From Epithemia pelagica (Eukaryota > Bacillariophyta > Bacillariophyceae > Surirellales > Surirellaceae), in the NCBI GenBank assembly GCA_946965045.2, contig OX337230.1, positions 3,472,001-3,536,000 on the forward strand: a stretch of DNA of 64,000 bases. Direction: 5' to 3'. The position numbers and the translations under genes were made by a program. Positions 1 to 8,564 of the stretch are shown one piece after another (position 1 is the first letter of the stretch; each line of letters begins with the position of its first letter). A model generated the notes under the pieces. That model searched no databases, was not told where the DNA came from, and worked only from the letters and a program-made list of their open reading frames with translations.

Positions 1-78
1 GGGGGGCTTCGTTCGGGTTCTCTCTTCGGTGTCGTTCGGTTTGATCAGTCTTCTTTCGAGACTGTATGTCGAGGGTTT

Positions 79-2279
79 GTGGGCGCTGGGCAGCGCGTGT
101 GTGTTCGGTCAGAATGTTCCATCGCGTCGCATTCGCAACGCAAACAAGACTGGGCTTCTCTGTTTGGAGATGAGACCACTGGGGTAACTATCCGTGGTTC
201 AAGTGGGTCTGCATCTTCCGATGCTTTGGGTACCGTCTTCTGTACACCTGTCCTAGCCGGCTCCTGTTTGAGAGGAATTGATTGGACTGAGATGGAGTTA
301 AGCCCCCAAAGCTTAGAAAGTTGGCAAGCAACGTTTTCTACTCTACAGAAGGCTGCTTCCGAGTCTGAGGACGGAGTGGATCCAACCATGGCGGCGCTGG
401 TGATGGAGTCAACCAAGACAGCGGTGGATTTCACTATGACGCCGGGAAGGAAGCGGCAAGCCGTCGTGGTCGAAACAGTGTCGGAGGAGGATGAAGACGT
501 AACCACTGTCAGGACCCCCAAGATGAAACGACAGGAGATGCCTTGGAATGAGGTGCCCCTTGACATTGGCAACTCACAGCCCACTCCCACGGTGAAGGTC
601 TTGCAGACTGGTGCATGGAGTAGTTTGGTGGAGAATGTAAATTTGTTGCGAGAAAATCATGACCGAGAAGTTTCGGATTGGCGTGAGGCAGAAGTAACGC
701 TGGAGGAACAACTGGAGAAGATGCAAGTCAAGGTGTCAGTGTTGCACGAACTGTTGGGCAAGCGCCCAGAGCAGTTTGGGACGCGGTCCGCTTTTCAGTT
801 ATTGGAGGTTATCATGACCACTGTATCCGCTTTGGAACAGATGGTGTTGGAACGGACGACGGATAGCAAACCACCCACGAATGTCGAGGACAGAATGAAC
901 AAGCTGGATAGTCAAGTCGAAGAACTATCAAGCTGTCTTAAGAGTTCGGTTCGTGCGGCATTGAATGGTTTTCTGGGCGATGATTCGACCGAGTTTCGCA
1001 GGCAGTTTGTGAATCCCACGCTCACTTTGTTATCGAAGTCGTCGGCCTCGAATGCCAATCCCGGAGGCAAGTGGGAGCAGTTGCTTGAGAAGTTGCAGGA
1101 CAGAATGAAGTCGTTGGAAAAGAAGGTTTTGCGAACAAGTGTAGATTCGACAAGCAGGGCTGGGACTAACACAGGAGGATCAATGGGTAGCATGTTTTCC
1201 TGGTTGTCAGTCGGACCGGATGTGGACAGTCAAGCAGCGAATCGGTGGGGTTCCTCGTCAGGAGTTGGAGTCAGATTCGAAGATTCCGTGGCCGATGGGG
1301 CTCGGAATGATATTTCAATGCTGAAAGAAGAGTTGCGTCAGATGCGTGCCGAACTGCACGACTTGCAGGAACAGGCGGATTCCCATTCAATCACCATTGG
1401 GTCGCTTGTTTTTCCGTCAAGGGCCCATTGTGTGACTTGGTTAGCCTTGCACAATGCAACGGCCAATCCACATGTCTTTGTGGACGCAATATCTCTGTTG
1501 TCACTTGCAACCTCCGATGCCAGCCCTGACGAGGAGAAAGCGGCGAATCAGCGAGCGACGACAGCCAAGGTTCGCGATAAGACGCCATATCACATAGCGT
1601 ATATCGCGTCGTTTAACTTGGAGGTCCCGCCATTGCTTGGCAAAGGCTCCGATCAGTCGATGACTACAAATTCGAGAGCTTTGGGCGGTGAGCTTTGGGC
1701 GGTGTACCCAAGTTTGAAGATTTTCATCCTCCGTCGGGCCGCGAAGGTATCCACCAACGCATATGGGATCATGTAAAGGATGGCTCTTTGACGATTCAAC
1801 AGGCGGTGGGAGAGTTGTTTGCGTTTGGTACCGAACCATCCAGTGTGGCCAAGGAGTTGCTGCTGTTAAGCAAAACCTTTTGGGATGAACTGTGCCATTG
1901 GATGGTTCGGTATCATGCACAGGTGCAGGCCGAAAGCGAGGCGAGCGAGCAAGAGGTGTGGATATTGATATCCCATTGCGTCCGTGCCGTTCTTAAGAGT
2001 TTGCGTGAAGCAAGAGCACCGGGAAGAGCATCCAATACCCCTGGTGGAATGTTATGGGGGACTCTTAAGGCTCACGAAGTGATGAAGGAATATCGTTTGG
2101 CGGATTTCAGCGGTCATCCTAAGATTGCTCTTATTTTACATGAACACCTAATTCGGTTTGCGACGCCTCGCTCAAAGTTCGATTGGTTACAGGCGAGTAT
2201 CAACGAGAGGCTAGATAAGATGCAAAGGTCGATCAATCAGGCAGTGTCGTCGGCGAATAAAGCGGGAAAGAAGGCGTGA
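79..2279 (+). pseudogene. Gag-like ORF of the YR retrotransposon, frameshifted
   Basis: Reading frame 1 is open from before position 79 to 1776, and frame 3 carries on to 2279. The first in-frame ATG that looks like a start is at 292. The protein is rich in predicted coiled-coil stretches (roughly nucleotides 640-760, 890-940 and 1310-1380) and has no enzyme motif I recognise, as expected for a structural Gag-like protein. The break is explained by a 14-bp tandem duplication: AGCTTTGGGCGGTG occurs at 1677-1690 and again at 1691-1704. Reading through a single copy joins the two frames smoothly. The Gag assignment rests on position in the element and coiled-coil content, not on a recognised domain. 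Confidence 0.6.
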
Positions 2280-3647
2280 TTGGGCGAGGAGGAGCGACGG
2301 AGCTCCACTTTGGATCGAAAGCGAAAGCTGATAGATACAATGGAGATAGAGGGATCGGAGAAGGAGGTGGCGGAAGATGATTGTTTAGTGAACCGTGAAT
2401 TTAAGGATTACTTAGCACGACGTGCATCCCATGACGTTCAGGATGGTGTCGCCGAGAAAATTGTGTCGCGGCTGAATGTAGGTAAGGGACAGAGTCGAAT
2501 TGGGTTGGTGAGTGTGGGTACCCCCTTTTGGTATTGGGCGGTATCTCCATTGGGCGATGTGGTGTGGATTGATGTAAAGGAGAAACAGAGGTTGATGGGC
2601 GAAACAGGAGCGAAGGATTGGATGAAGAAATCGCTGGAACTTCGACAATTTCAGACGAGAAATCGAGGGGCCAAGAAACAGCGATTCGTGAAAGAGGAGG
2701 TGAATTGGAATGATCGAGCTCCGGTGGACATCATATTTTTTGACAAAGGAATTTCACCAGGTCCAGAGCATCCGGTGTGGAAACATGATTCCGTGCGGTT
2801 GGTCTTTTGGGTAGGTGGTCGAAAGAACGGTGGTCCTCCAGAGAGACTGATTGACGATTGGAAGAGAGGTGTGATGAAATTGGCCCACAATGAGTTGGGA
2901 GGTGTCACCACCCTGGAATCCTGGATTCATGTGGCGGAGCGACGGGAAATGCGAAGAGATCCAACTTGCAAGACCTTGTCGTTCGTTGATTATTGGGGCG
3001 ACTACCTTGAGGCTGGTTTGCAACATACCACGTTTCGAGGTGTTGTGGATCCCACGGTCCCGGGGAGAGAAAGTTCGTTCAAGGAGGTTGAAGAATCCAA
3101 GAAGCTGGGTGGTGGTTCAATTCTGGAACGCAAGATGGATTGGAAGAAGGATGTTGGAAAGGAGCATGTGCTCCCGAGTGTTTTTGGAGTGAGTTGTTAC
3201 GTGAACCGACGGATCTCGGCCAAGGAGTTGGCCGTGGTTCTTGATTTTCCAGCAGAGTTGCACAAGAATGGTACGGAGTCCGAGCTGAAACGATGGACGC
3301 GGGAAATCGAGGTTCCGTTCAAGAGTCGGGTTCAAGTTGTTCTGTCGCTGAGTGGATGGATGGAAGATAGGGTGGAAGAGGGAACGAAGGAACAAAGCAG
3401 AAAGCGAAAGTTGGAGGACGTTGCGGAGACATCGGCTGAGCTTGCGGAATGGGACACATCACGCATGACAGAGGAAGAGACTTTGTTCACTCCTCTTGAT
3501 AGTGAAGGTGGCGGCTCGCTTAATACAGAAGAGCGTCGTGAGGATCGAAATCTCAAAGCAACTAAATCGGATGATGCAGCGATTCCGACTTACCTGTGGG
3601 ATGATAGAGTGTGTGAACGCTTTGGGTTTACGAGCGTTGCGGATTGA
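2280..3647 (+). CDS. ORF2 of the YR retrotransposon, unknown function
   Basis: An uninterrupted 455-codon frame starts directly after the Gag stop. The first ATG in frame is at 2340, giving about 435 residues. The protein is highly charged, with many Trp and Lys/Arg residues, and has a basic stretch (SRKRKLEDV) near residue 370 that could act as a nuclear localisation signal. I recognise no catalytic domain. Its end overlaps the first codons of the RT frame by four bases, so the ORFs look translationally coupled or arranged for frameshifting or reinitiation. It may be a second structural or nucleic-acid-binding protein of the element. Confidence 0.5.
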   Translation: MGEEERRSSTLDRKRKLIDTMEIEGSEKEVAEDDCLVNREFKDYLARRASHDVQDGVAEKIVSRLNVGKGQSRIGLVSVGTPFWYWAVSPLGDVVWIDVKEKQRLMGETGAKDWMKKSLELRQFQTRNRGAKKQRFVKEEVNWNDRAPVDIIFFDKGISPGPEHPVWKHDSVRLVFWVGGRKNGGPPERLIDDWKRGVMKLAHNELGGVTTLESWIHVAERREMRRDPTCKTLSFVDYWGDYLEAGLQHTTFRGVVDPTVPGRESSFKEVEESKKLGGGSILERKMDWKKDVGKEHVLPSVFGVSCYVNRRISAKELAVVLDFPAELHKNGTESELKRWTREIEVPFKSRVQVVLSLSGWMEDRVEEGTKEQSRKRKLEDVAETSAELAEWDTSRMTEEETLFTPLDSEGGGSLNTEERREDRNLKATKSDDAAIPTYLWDDRVCERFGFTSVAD

Positions 3648-6094
3648 ACTCGTGCAATCAAGGCCTTGAACTTGATTCGGAAAGGGTTTTACAATATTGG
3701 AAACGGTTGGTAGCAAGTGATTACTGGAGATGGTGGAGATTTCAGAGGTTCGATGAGACAACTGATGAGAGAGAAAGGACGAAGAAATCAGGGTTAGCAG
3801 CATTGGCACATGCGGCACAGGCTTCATGGTGGGATTGGGATCATGGATCCTCACCTTTTTTCTGGCGAATGCCGTGTCTGGAATGGATGGTGCAAATGCG
3901 CGATGGTGTGCCTCCAATGTGGATTGGAGAAGCACCCGCGTACCGAAGGAAACAACAAGCAAACACAGATGAGAAAATGAGAGCGTGCGAAAAGAAGAAA
4001 ATTGCGAAGGTTCGGCATAGAGGATATATTGCTCCAACGGCAAACATCAAGAGCCTTACCAGTTTCTTCTCCGTTCCAAAGGGAGAAGACGATATTCGTA
4101 TGGTGTACGACGGCACCAAGAGTGGATTGAATAAATCCCTCTTTGCGCCGTGGTCCGGACTCGGTAACGTCAATTCAATGTTGCGTACAGTTGAGCCGAA
4201 GACTTGGTCTGCCGACAATGACTTTGGCGAGATGTTTCTTAATTTTTGGGTGCATCCAGATCTCTGGCAGTACACCGGAATCGATATCACGGAGTTGTTT
4301 CCTGAAGAGTTGGCAAGAAAACATGGAAAGACACGAATTTGGGAGGCGTGGACCCGTTGTGCTATGGGTTTGACAACATCGCCGTACCAATCAACCATGT
4401 TTGCGCAAAGAGTAAAGAGAATTGTTTTTGGAGACAAGTCAGACCCAAAGAATATTTTTGGTTGGGTCGATGTGCGGGTAAACTTACCAGGAGATGAGCA
4501 ATACGATCCATCCCTGCCCTGGTTGAGCAAGATCCGAGCAAAGGGGGATATAGCAGCCGACGTGCATCCCTATGTCGACGATCTTCGGGAAACAGCGCCA
4601 ACAGAGGAGGAAGCTTGGCAAGCAGCCAGTCGAATGGCAAAAGGCTCTGCACATTTTGGTTTGCAGGACGCCGCCAGAAAGCGACGGGAACCAAGTAAAA
4701 CTCCTGGTGCCTGGGCTGGAGCGGTGGTGGAAACCTCCGACAAAGGAGAAGTTTACAAAACAGTCTCTCAAGAGCGTTGGAACAAAACGCGAAACCACAT
4801 CAAGAGGCTAAAGGAGTGGGCCGATGATGGTGGATTGGTGGATCAAAAGGAACTGGAGAGGATAAGGGGTTTCTTGGTGTATGTGTCCTTGACGTTTGAC
4901 GTCATTGTGCCATACTTGAAGGGAATTCACCTGACGATGGAATCCTGGAGGGATGATAGAGATGATGAGGGATGGCGATTGCCTGTGAAGGATAGAAGGA
5001 AGAGAGAGGAGCGCCGAGAGGGACCATTGCTTCCACCCAAAATGGTGGAACAAGTACCTTGGTTCAAGGACGACGTTGAGGCTTTGGACCGATTGACACG
5101 GAGCGAGAAACCACCGAGGATACTGGCGCGCCCCACCAGTGGAGCCAGTGTTGCAATGATTTTTGCATACGCTTCTGGAGAAGGCTTTGGATCGTCCTTG
5201 TGGTTATATGGGACGAATCGAGTAGAGACGGAACATGGACTGTGGACGCGTGAATATGGTTCACGGTCGTCAAACTACCGTGAATTGTACAATCTGGTTT
5301 TGCGCTTGGAGGCCCTTGTCCGTGACAGGACGGTACCGAGAGGAACCGAGGTTTACATGTTCACCAATAATTCGACGGCAGAGTCTGCCTTCTACCGAGG
5401 AACTTCGTCGTCAAAGCTTTTGTTTGAGCTGGTATTGAGGACCAAGAAGTTGGAGATGGAAGGACATGTTTTCGTTCGCGTTGTCTGGGTGGCAGGGAGG
5501 CGCATGATTGAGCAGGGCACTGACGGTCTGTCACGAGGAGATCTGATGACCGGTGTTATGGCTGGCGCAAATATGCTTCTGTATGTGCCATTGAATAAAT
5601 CAGTGGCGGATCGACAGGACGATGTGATACCATGGTTGAAGGAATGTGCTCGAAGACATACTTGGAAGTTGCTGAAAATCCACGAATGGTTCGATGAAGC
5701 GTTTGAAGCAGGGAATTTCATTTGGGCTCCACCACCGGCAATAGCTGATATCGCAGTCGACTTGATGTGCGAAGCAAGGCACATCCGAACACACACAGCC
5801 CACATCTTCGTCTGCCCAGCGCTTATGACAAATCGCTGGCGGAAGAAGTTGGGGAAAATTGCTGACTTTGTTTTTACTGTGCCCGTTGGGTCGTCATTGT
5901 GGTCCAAATCTCAACATGAACCTTTGATTGTTGCATTCGTTTGCCCTTTCTTGTGTAGTGTACCTTGGCAGGTCAAAAGAGCCGACGTCTTACTGGACAG
6001 AGTGGAAGGGCAATTGCATGGCTTGTGGTCATCCGGTGCAGCCGCTGTCAGGGATCTGCTGCGCGAATTATGGGAATTCACGGGGGACGTCTAG
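3644..6094 (+). CDS. Reverse transcriptase-RNase H of DIRS-like element
   Basis: This is an 816-codon open frame. The RT palm motif YVDD is at about residues 310-313 (HPYVDDLRETAP), preceded by a fingers/palm region with 'DGTKSGLN' and 'MGLTTSPY'. An RNase H-like fold follows at about residues 495-640: 'YASGEGFGSSLW', 'NYRELYNLVLRLEAL', 'FTNNSTAESAFYRGT' and 'GTDGLSRGD'. In DIRS-type RNase H domains I expect Asp in the first and third of these (DASG and FTDN). Here residue 509 is Tyr and residue 575 is Asn, each one base from an Asp codon. The C-terminus ('LLRELWEF') fits the conserved end of this RT class. The last 167 bp overlap the recombinase ORF in another frame. The start is uncertain because the frame opens inside the ORF2 overlap. 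Confidence 0.8.
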   Translation: MNSCNQGLELDSERVLQYWKRLVASDYWRWWRFQRFDETTDERERTKKSGLAALAHAAQASWWDWDHGSSPFFWRMPCLEWMVQMRDGVPPMWIGEAPAYRRKQQANTDEKMRACEKKKIAKVRHRGYIAPTANIKSLTSFFSVPKGEDDIRMVYDGTKSGLNKSLFAPWSGLGNVNSMLRTVEPKTWSADNDFGEMFLNFWVHPDLWQYTGIDITELFPEELARKHGKTRIWEAWTRCAMGLTTSPYQSTMFAQRVKRIVFGDKSDPKNIFGWVDVRVNLPGDEQYDPSLPWLSKIRAKGDIAADVHPYVDDLRETAPTEEEAWQAASRMAKGSAHFGLQDAARKRREPSKTPGAWAGAVVETSDKGEVYKTVSQERWNKTRNHIKRLKEWADDGGLVDQKELERIRGFLVYVSLTFDVIVPYLKGIHLTMESWRDDRDDEGWRLPVKDRRKREERREGPLLPPKMVEQVPWFKDDVEALDRLTRSEKPPRILARPTSGASVAMIFAYASGEGFGSSLWLYGTNRVETEHGLWTREYGSRSSNYRELYNLVLRLEALVRDRTVPRGTEVYMFTNNSTAESAFYRGTSSSKLLFELVLRTKKLEMEGHVFVRVVWVAGRRMIEQGTDGLSRGDLMTGVMAGANMLLYVPLNKSVADRQDDVIPWLKECARRHTWKLLKIHEWFDEAFEAGNFIWAPPPAIADIAVDLMCEARHIRTHTAHIFVCPALMTNRWRKKLGKIADFVFTVPVGSSLWSKSQHEPLIVAFVCPFLCSVPWQVKRADVLLDRVEGQLHGLWSSGAAAVRDLLRELWEFTGDV

Positions 6095-7508
6095 GGTTTG
6101 TCAGGGAATATGGCACGCGGCCTGTTACAAACAGTCCGAACATGACAAGTTTCCTGTGTACGAGACGGCTGATCTCGATGATGCTTTATTGGATGGAGAA
6201 CTGCACGGAGAGATGGAAGATGATGACAAAAGGTTTCAAGAAGCAAGAACGGGGGATGATTTGATGAATTGCTTTCAGTGCGACGACTGTGCGTTTTACA
6301 ACATGCAGGGAAGATATCCTCTCATGGAACACGACGCGGACTCGTTGTTGATGCTTTGCATCCGCCGTGCAAATTTAGATGCATTTTGGTCAAGAGAGAG
6401 GACAACTGTGGAAAGAAATTGGCGTGAGATGAAGAGTTTGATTGCAACAAGCAAAACTATGGGTTTGCACAAACCGTTGCCCCAAAGAGGACCGTTTCGA
6501 ATCGCAGACGACGTGGGCATGAATGTTGCGTGTGTAATGTTGATGAAGACCTTAAGAGATGGACGCAACTCGAAGCACATTCAATTTGAGTCTGCAAGAA
6601 AAGTGAGGTCAGCTGTCTCCAACCTCATGCACTCACTCCCTGGGGGCACTGGTCTGTCGACAGTTGCGCAAGGCGAAAGGGGAGGTCAATTTTTCAGTGC
6701 AAGTCCTACCAATTCATATTGGTTTCGACGATTCATGTCTGGATGTCACAAGAGCATGGGTGACGTATGGTTGCCTGATCAAGCTGTTACTGTTGAAGAA
6801 ATTAAGGCTGGTCTAGCAATATTAGAGGAGGAGTGGTCAGGCGGTGCGGTGGGTCATCGCAAGACCGAGTTGGCACTTACCGGGGCCTTGGTGGTAGTTG
6901 GTTATGCTGCGGCATTACGAGGCGAAGAGATTCCACAGATAGATGTGGGACTCATGCGCAAGTACTGGGAAGAGGGGTTGAACTACGAGAGAAAGAGGCA
7001 CGTGCCTCTGGCTCTAGCTGGACGCTTTAAACAAACGTCTGGAACGTTTCGAATATTCATTCAACCCCTGGCCGACGTAACCTCATCGGGCATTGCGATA
7101 AGGACGTGGATTGAAAGAGCTATTCGTTGCCTGGACTCTGAGGGAGTAAAATCAGGCCCCATGTTTCGAACCGTAAAACGGCAAGGGAAAATCGCTCGAG
7201 CAACGGTTGGCGATCTGGACAGTCTATTCCAACCCTTATGGAAAGGAATCCAACATCATCGCCATCCCCAGCTGATTGTCGAATCAACAAAGATCGAAGA
7301 TGTTTACAGTGCTCGGCGATCTTTTCGGCAAGGAGCAACGACGGAGGCTCAAAATCGTAACATCCCGGACGACATCATTCAAACCAACAATCGATGGAAG
7401 AAACATTTGAAGGGAAGGGGAATTTTGCCCTCCATGAGTATGATTGAACGATACTCTGATGCAAAGGCGTCAGTGGAATCGTTAGTGCGCTTCTCAGAGT
7501 TGATGTAA
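5928..7508 (+). CDS. Tyrosine recombinase of DIRS-like element
   Basis: This is a 526-codon frame. Near the N-terminus is a Cys/His cluster (CMACGHP ... CQGIWHAACY ... CFQCDDC, about residues 30-125) that looks zinc-binding. The C-terminal half carries tyrosine-recombinase signatures: the first active-site Arg in 'AAALRGEEI' (about residue 329), the second box in 'SARRSFRQGATTEA' (about residues 461-474), a Trp in 'TNNRWKKH', and a candidate nucleophile Tyr in 'MIERYSDA' near residue 506. The enzyme would integrate the circular cDNA of the element. The frame is intact. The N-terminal overlap with the RT ORF suggests reinitiation or frameshifting, and the true start is not determined. Confidence 0.75.
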   Translation: MLHSFALSCVVYLGRSKEPTSYWTEWKGNCMACGHPVQPLSGICCANYGNSRGTSRVCQGIWHAACYKQSEHDKFPVYETADLDDALLDGELHGEMEDDDKRFQEARTGDDLMNCFQCDDCAFYNMQGRYPLMEHDADSLLMLCIRRANLDAFWSRERTTVERNWREMKSLIATSKTMGLHKPLPQRGPFRIADDVGMNVACVMLMKTLRDGRNSKHIQFESARKVRSAVSNLMHSLPGGTGLSTVAQGERGGQFFSASPTNSYWFRRFMSGCHKSMGDVWLPDQAVTVEEIKAGLAILEEEWSGGAVGHRKTELALTGALVVVGYAAALRGEEIPQIDVGLMRKYWEEGLNYERKRHVPLALAGRFKQTSGTFRIFIQPLADVTSSGIAIRTWIERAIRCLDSEGVKSGPMFRTVKRQGKIARATVGDLDSLFQPLWKGIQHHRHPQLIVESTKIEDVYSARRSFRQGATTEAQNRNIPDDIIQTNNRWKKHLKGRGILPSMSMIERYSDAKASVESLVRFSELM

Positions 7509-7634
7509 GGTCGATTGGAGTCTGATGTCGGATATGGAAAGCAAGAGGGAATTAAGTGAGAAGGAAAGGAGGAAAAGTTACACAAAGGAGAAAGAAGAAA
7601 ACTGAACTTACGAGAGTGAAGAACGACCGCACGG

Positions 7635-7857
7635 GGAGATGACTTGACTATACCCTTCGGGGAAATAGTCCAGGTCGCTTGTTGATTGTCTGCTTGCCTG
7701 GTGAAGATTGGGGATCCTCTCTCTACGTTTGAAGGTTTGGGTGTGGCAACCTGGACCGACAAGCATCCATGTCTTGCGAAGATATTTCGGAGGCATGGCC
7801 TTACTTTGTGAGGAAATGGAGGGCGGTTCGTTGATTGGATCCACACTCGCACGCAAC
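7635..7857 (+). repeat. Terminal repeat B1 of the YR retrotransposon (223 bp)
   Basis: It begins GGAGATGACTTGACTATACC and ends CACTCGCACGCAAC. The same 223 bp occur in direct orientation at 18921-19143 with about two differences that I can see (near the GGAGGGCGG/GGAGGGGGG site and in the last few bases). It lies about 125 bp after the recombinase stop, where Ngaro/PAT-type elements carry their B1 repeat. Confidence 0.85.
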
Positions 7858-7983
7858 AAACATGGTATTGCAGAGTCTGGAGATCTGCGACCGTGGAGCG
7901 ATTCCGGATCCCTCCTGAATTTGGGATTATTGGGTGGGGGGTCTATATCCCCCCCCCCATGTTGGTTAAGTATTATCTTAGTA

Positions 7984-8014
7984 CACTGCAAGTCAATTTT
8001 TAACCGACTTCCAA
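7984..8014 (+). repeat. Left terminal inverted repeat of the DNA transposon
   Basis: It starts CACTGCAAGTCAA and includes AACCGACTTCCAA. It pairs with 18588-18618 on the opposite strand. Confidence 0.75.
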
Positions 8015-8340
8015 CAGTTTAACTTAAACGGTTAATAATGACTGTTTAAAAATTTACGATACCATCTCGCCCCCCAAAGCTTATTCGGTTAGCACATTTC
8101 CCTTATTCTGTAAGAAAATCACCAAGTCAGTTTCGAATCAGTTAAGAAAAACAAGTCAGTCAACCCCAAATTACTAACTGCTCAAGTAATTCAGTCAATT
8201 CGACATTTATTCCGTCGCCATCCAATATTATCCAGTCAACAGTCTCCATTCTAACCGACTAATATGCCTATCCAAACAATTGACCGAATAAACGGCTGAT
8301 ATTCAGTTTCACGCTCGTCTAGTCAGTTAAATTACATAGA
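8015..8340. promoter_or_regulatory. Left subterminal repeat region of the DNA transposon
   Basis: There is no gene here. The stretch is AT-rich and packed with variants of CAGTCAAT, AACCGACTA, TCGGTTAGC and GTCAGTTAA in both orientations, mirroring the right end. Such clusters in CACTA-like elements are transposase-binding sites; that role is inferred here. Confidence 0.5.
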
Positions 8341-8348
8341 GACGAGAG

Positions 8349-8422
<74 letters not shown>
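8341..8422. repeat. (GA)n microsatellite
   Basis: About 80 bp of nearly pure GA dinucleotides, interrupted only near its start by GACGAGA units. It lies between the left subterminal repeats and the Cys-rich gene. Confidence 0.95.
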
Positions 8423-8423
<1 letters not shown>

Positions 8424-8564
8424 GCGACAACGACGAGAGATCACATGAGACCACAAAATTACAGCATCAACAAGAGAGAGAAAGAGAATATATGAGGAAG
8501 AAGAAATGTATATGCTGTATATATATTATAGTACATAAGGTTTGTCTTCGTCACTTCATGATGC

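Larger units (their letters stand above)
1..7983 (+). mobile_element. Tyrosine-recombinase (DIRS/Ngaro-like) retrotransposon, left part
   Basis: Four tightly packed or overlapping plus-strand ORFs follow one another: a coiled-coil Gag-like ORF, an unknown ORF2, a reverse transcriptase-RNase H with a YVDD box, and a tyrosine recombinase. RT-RNase H together with a tyrosine recombinase instead of an integrase defines the DIRS order. The 223-bp block after the recombinase (7635-7857) recurs at 18921-19143. That fits the A1-ORFs-B1-A2-B2 split-direct-repeat plan of Ngaro/PAT-type elements, with B1 and B2 seen here and A1 lying left of the window. Sequence from 7858 to 7983 resumes at 18621 after a nested 10.6-kb transposon. 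Gag is frameshifted and two RNase H acidic residues appear changed, so this copy is probably dead. Confidence 0.8.

Noticed and set aside
7635-7857. The 223-bp repeat considered as LTRs of an ordinary LTR retrotransposon
   Set aside because: The element encodes a tyrosine recombinase rather than an integrase, and both copies lie 3' of the coding region once the nested transposon is removed.
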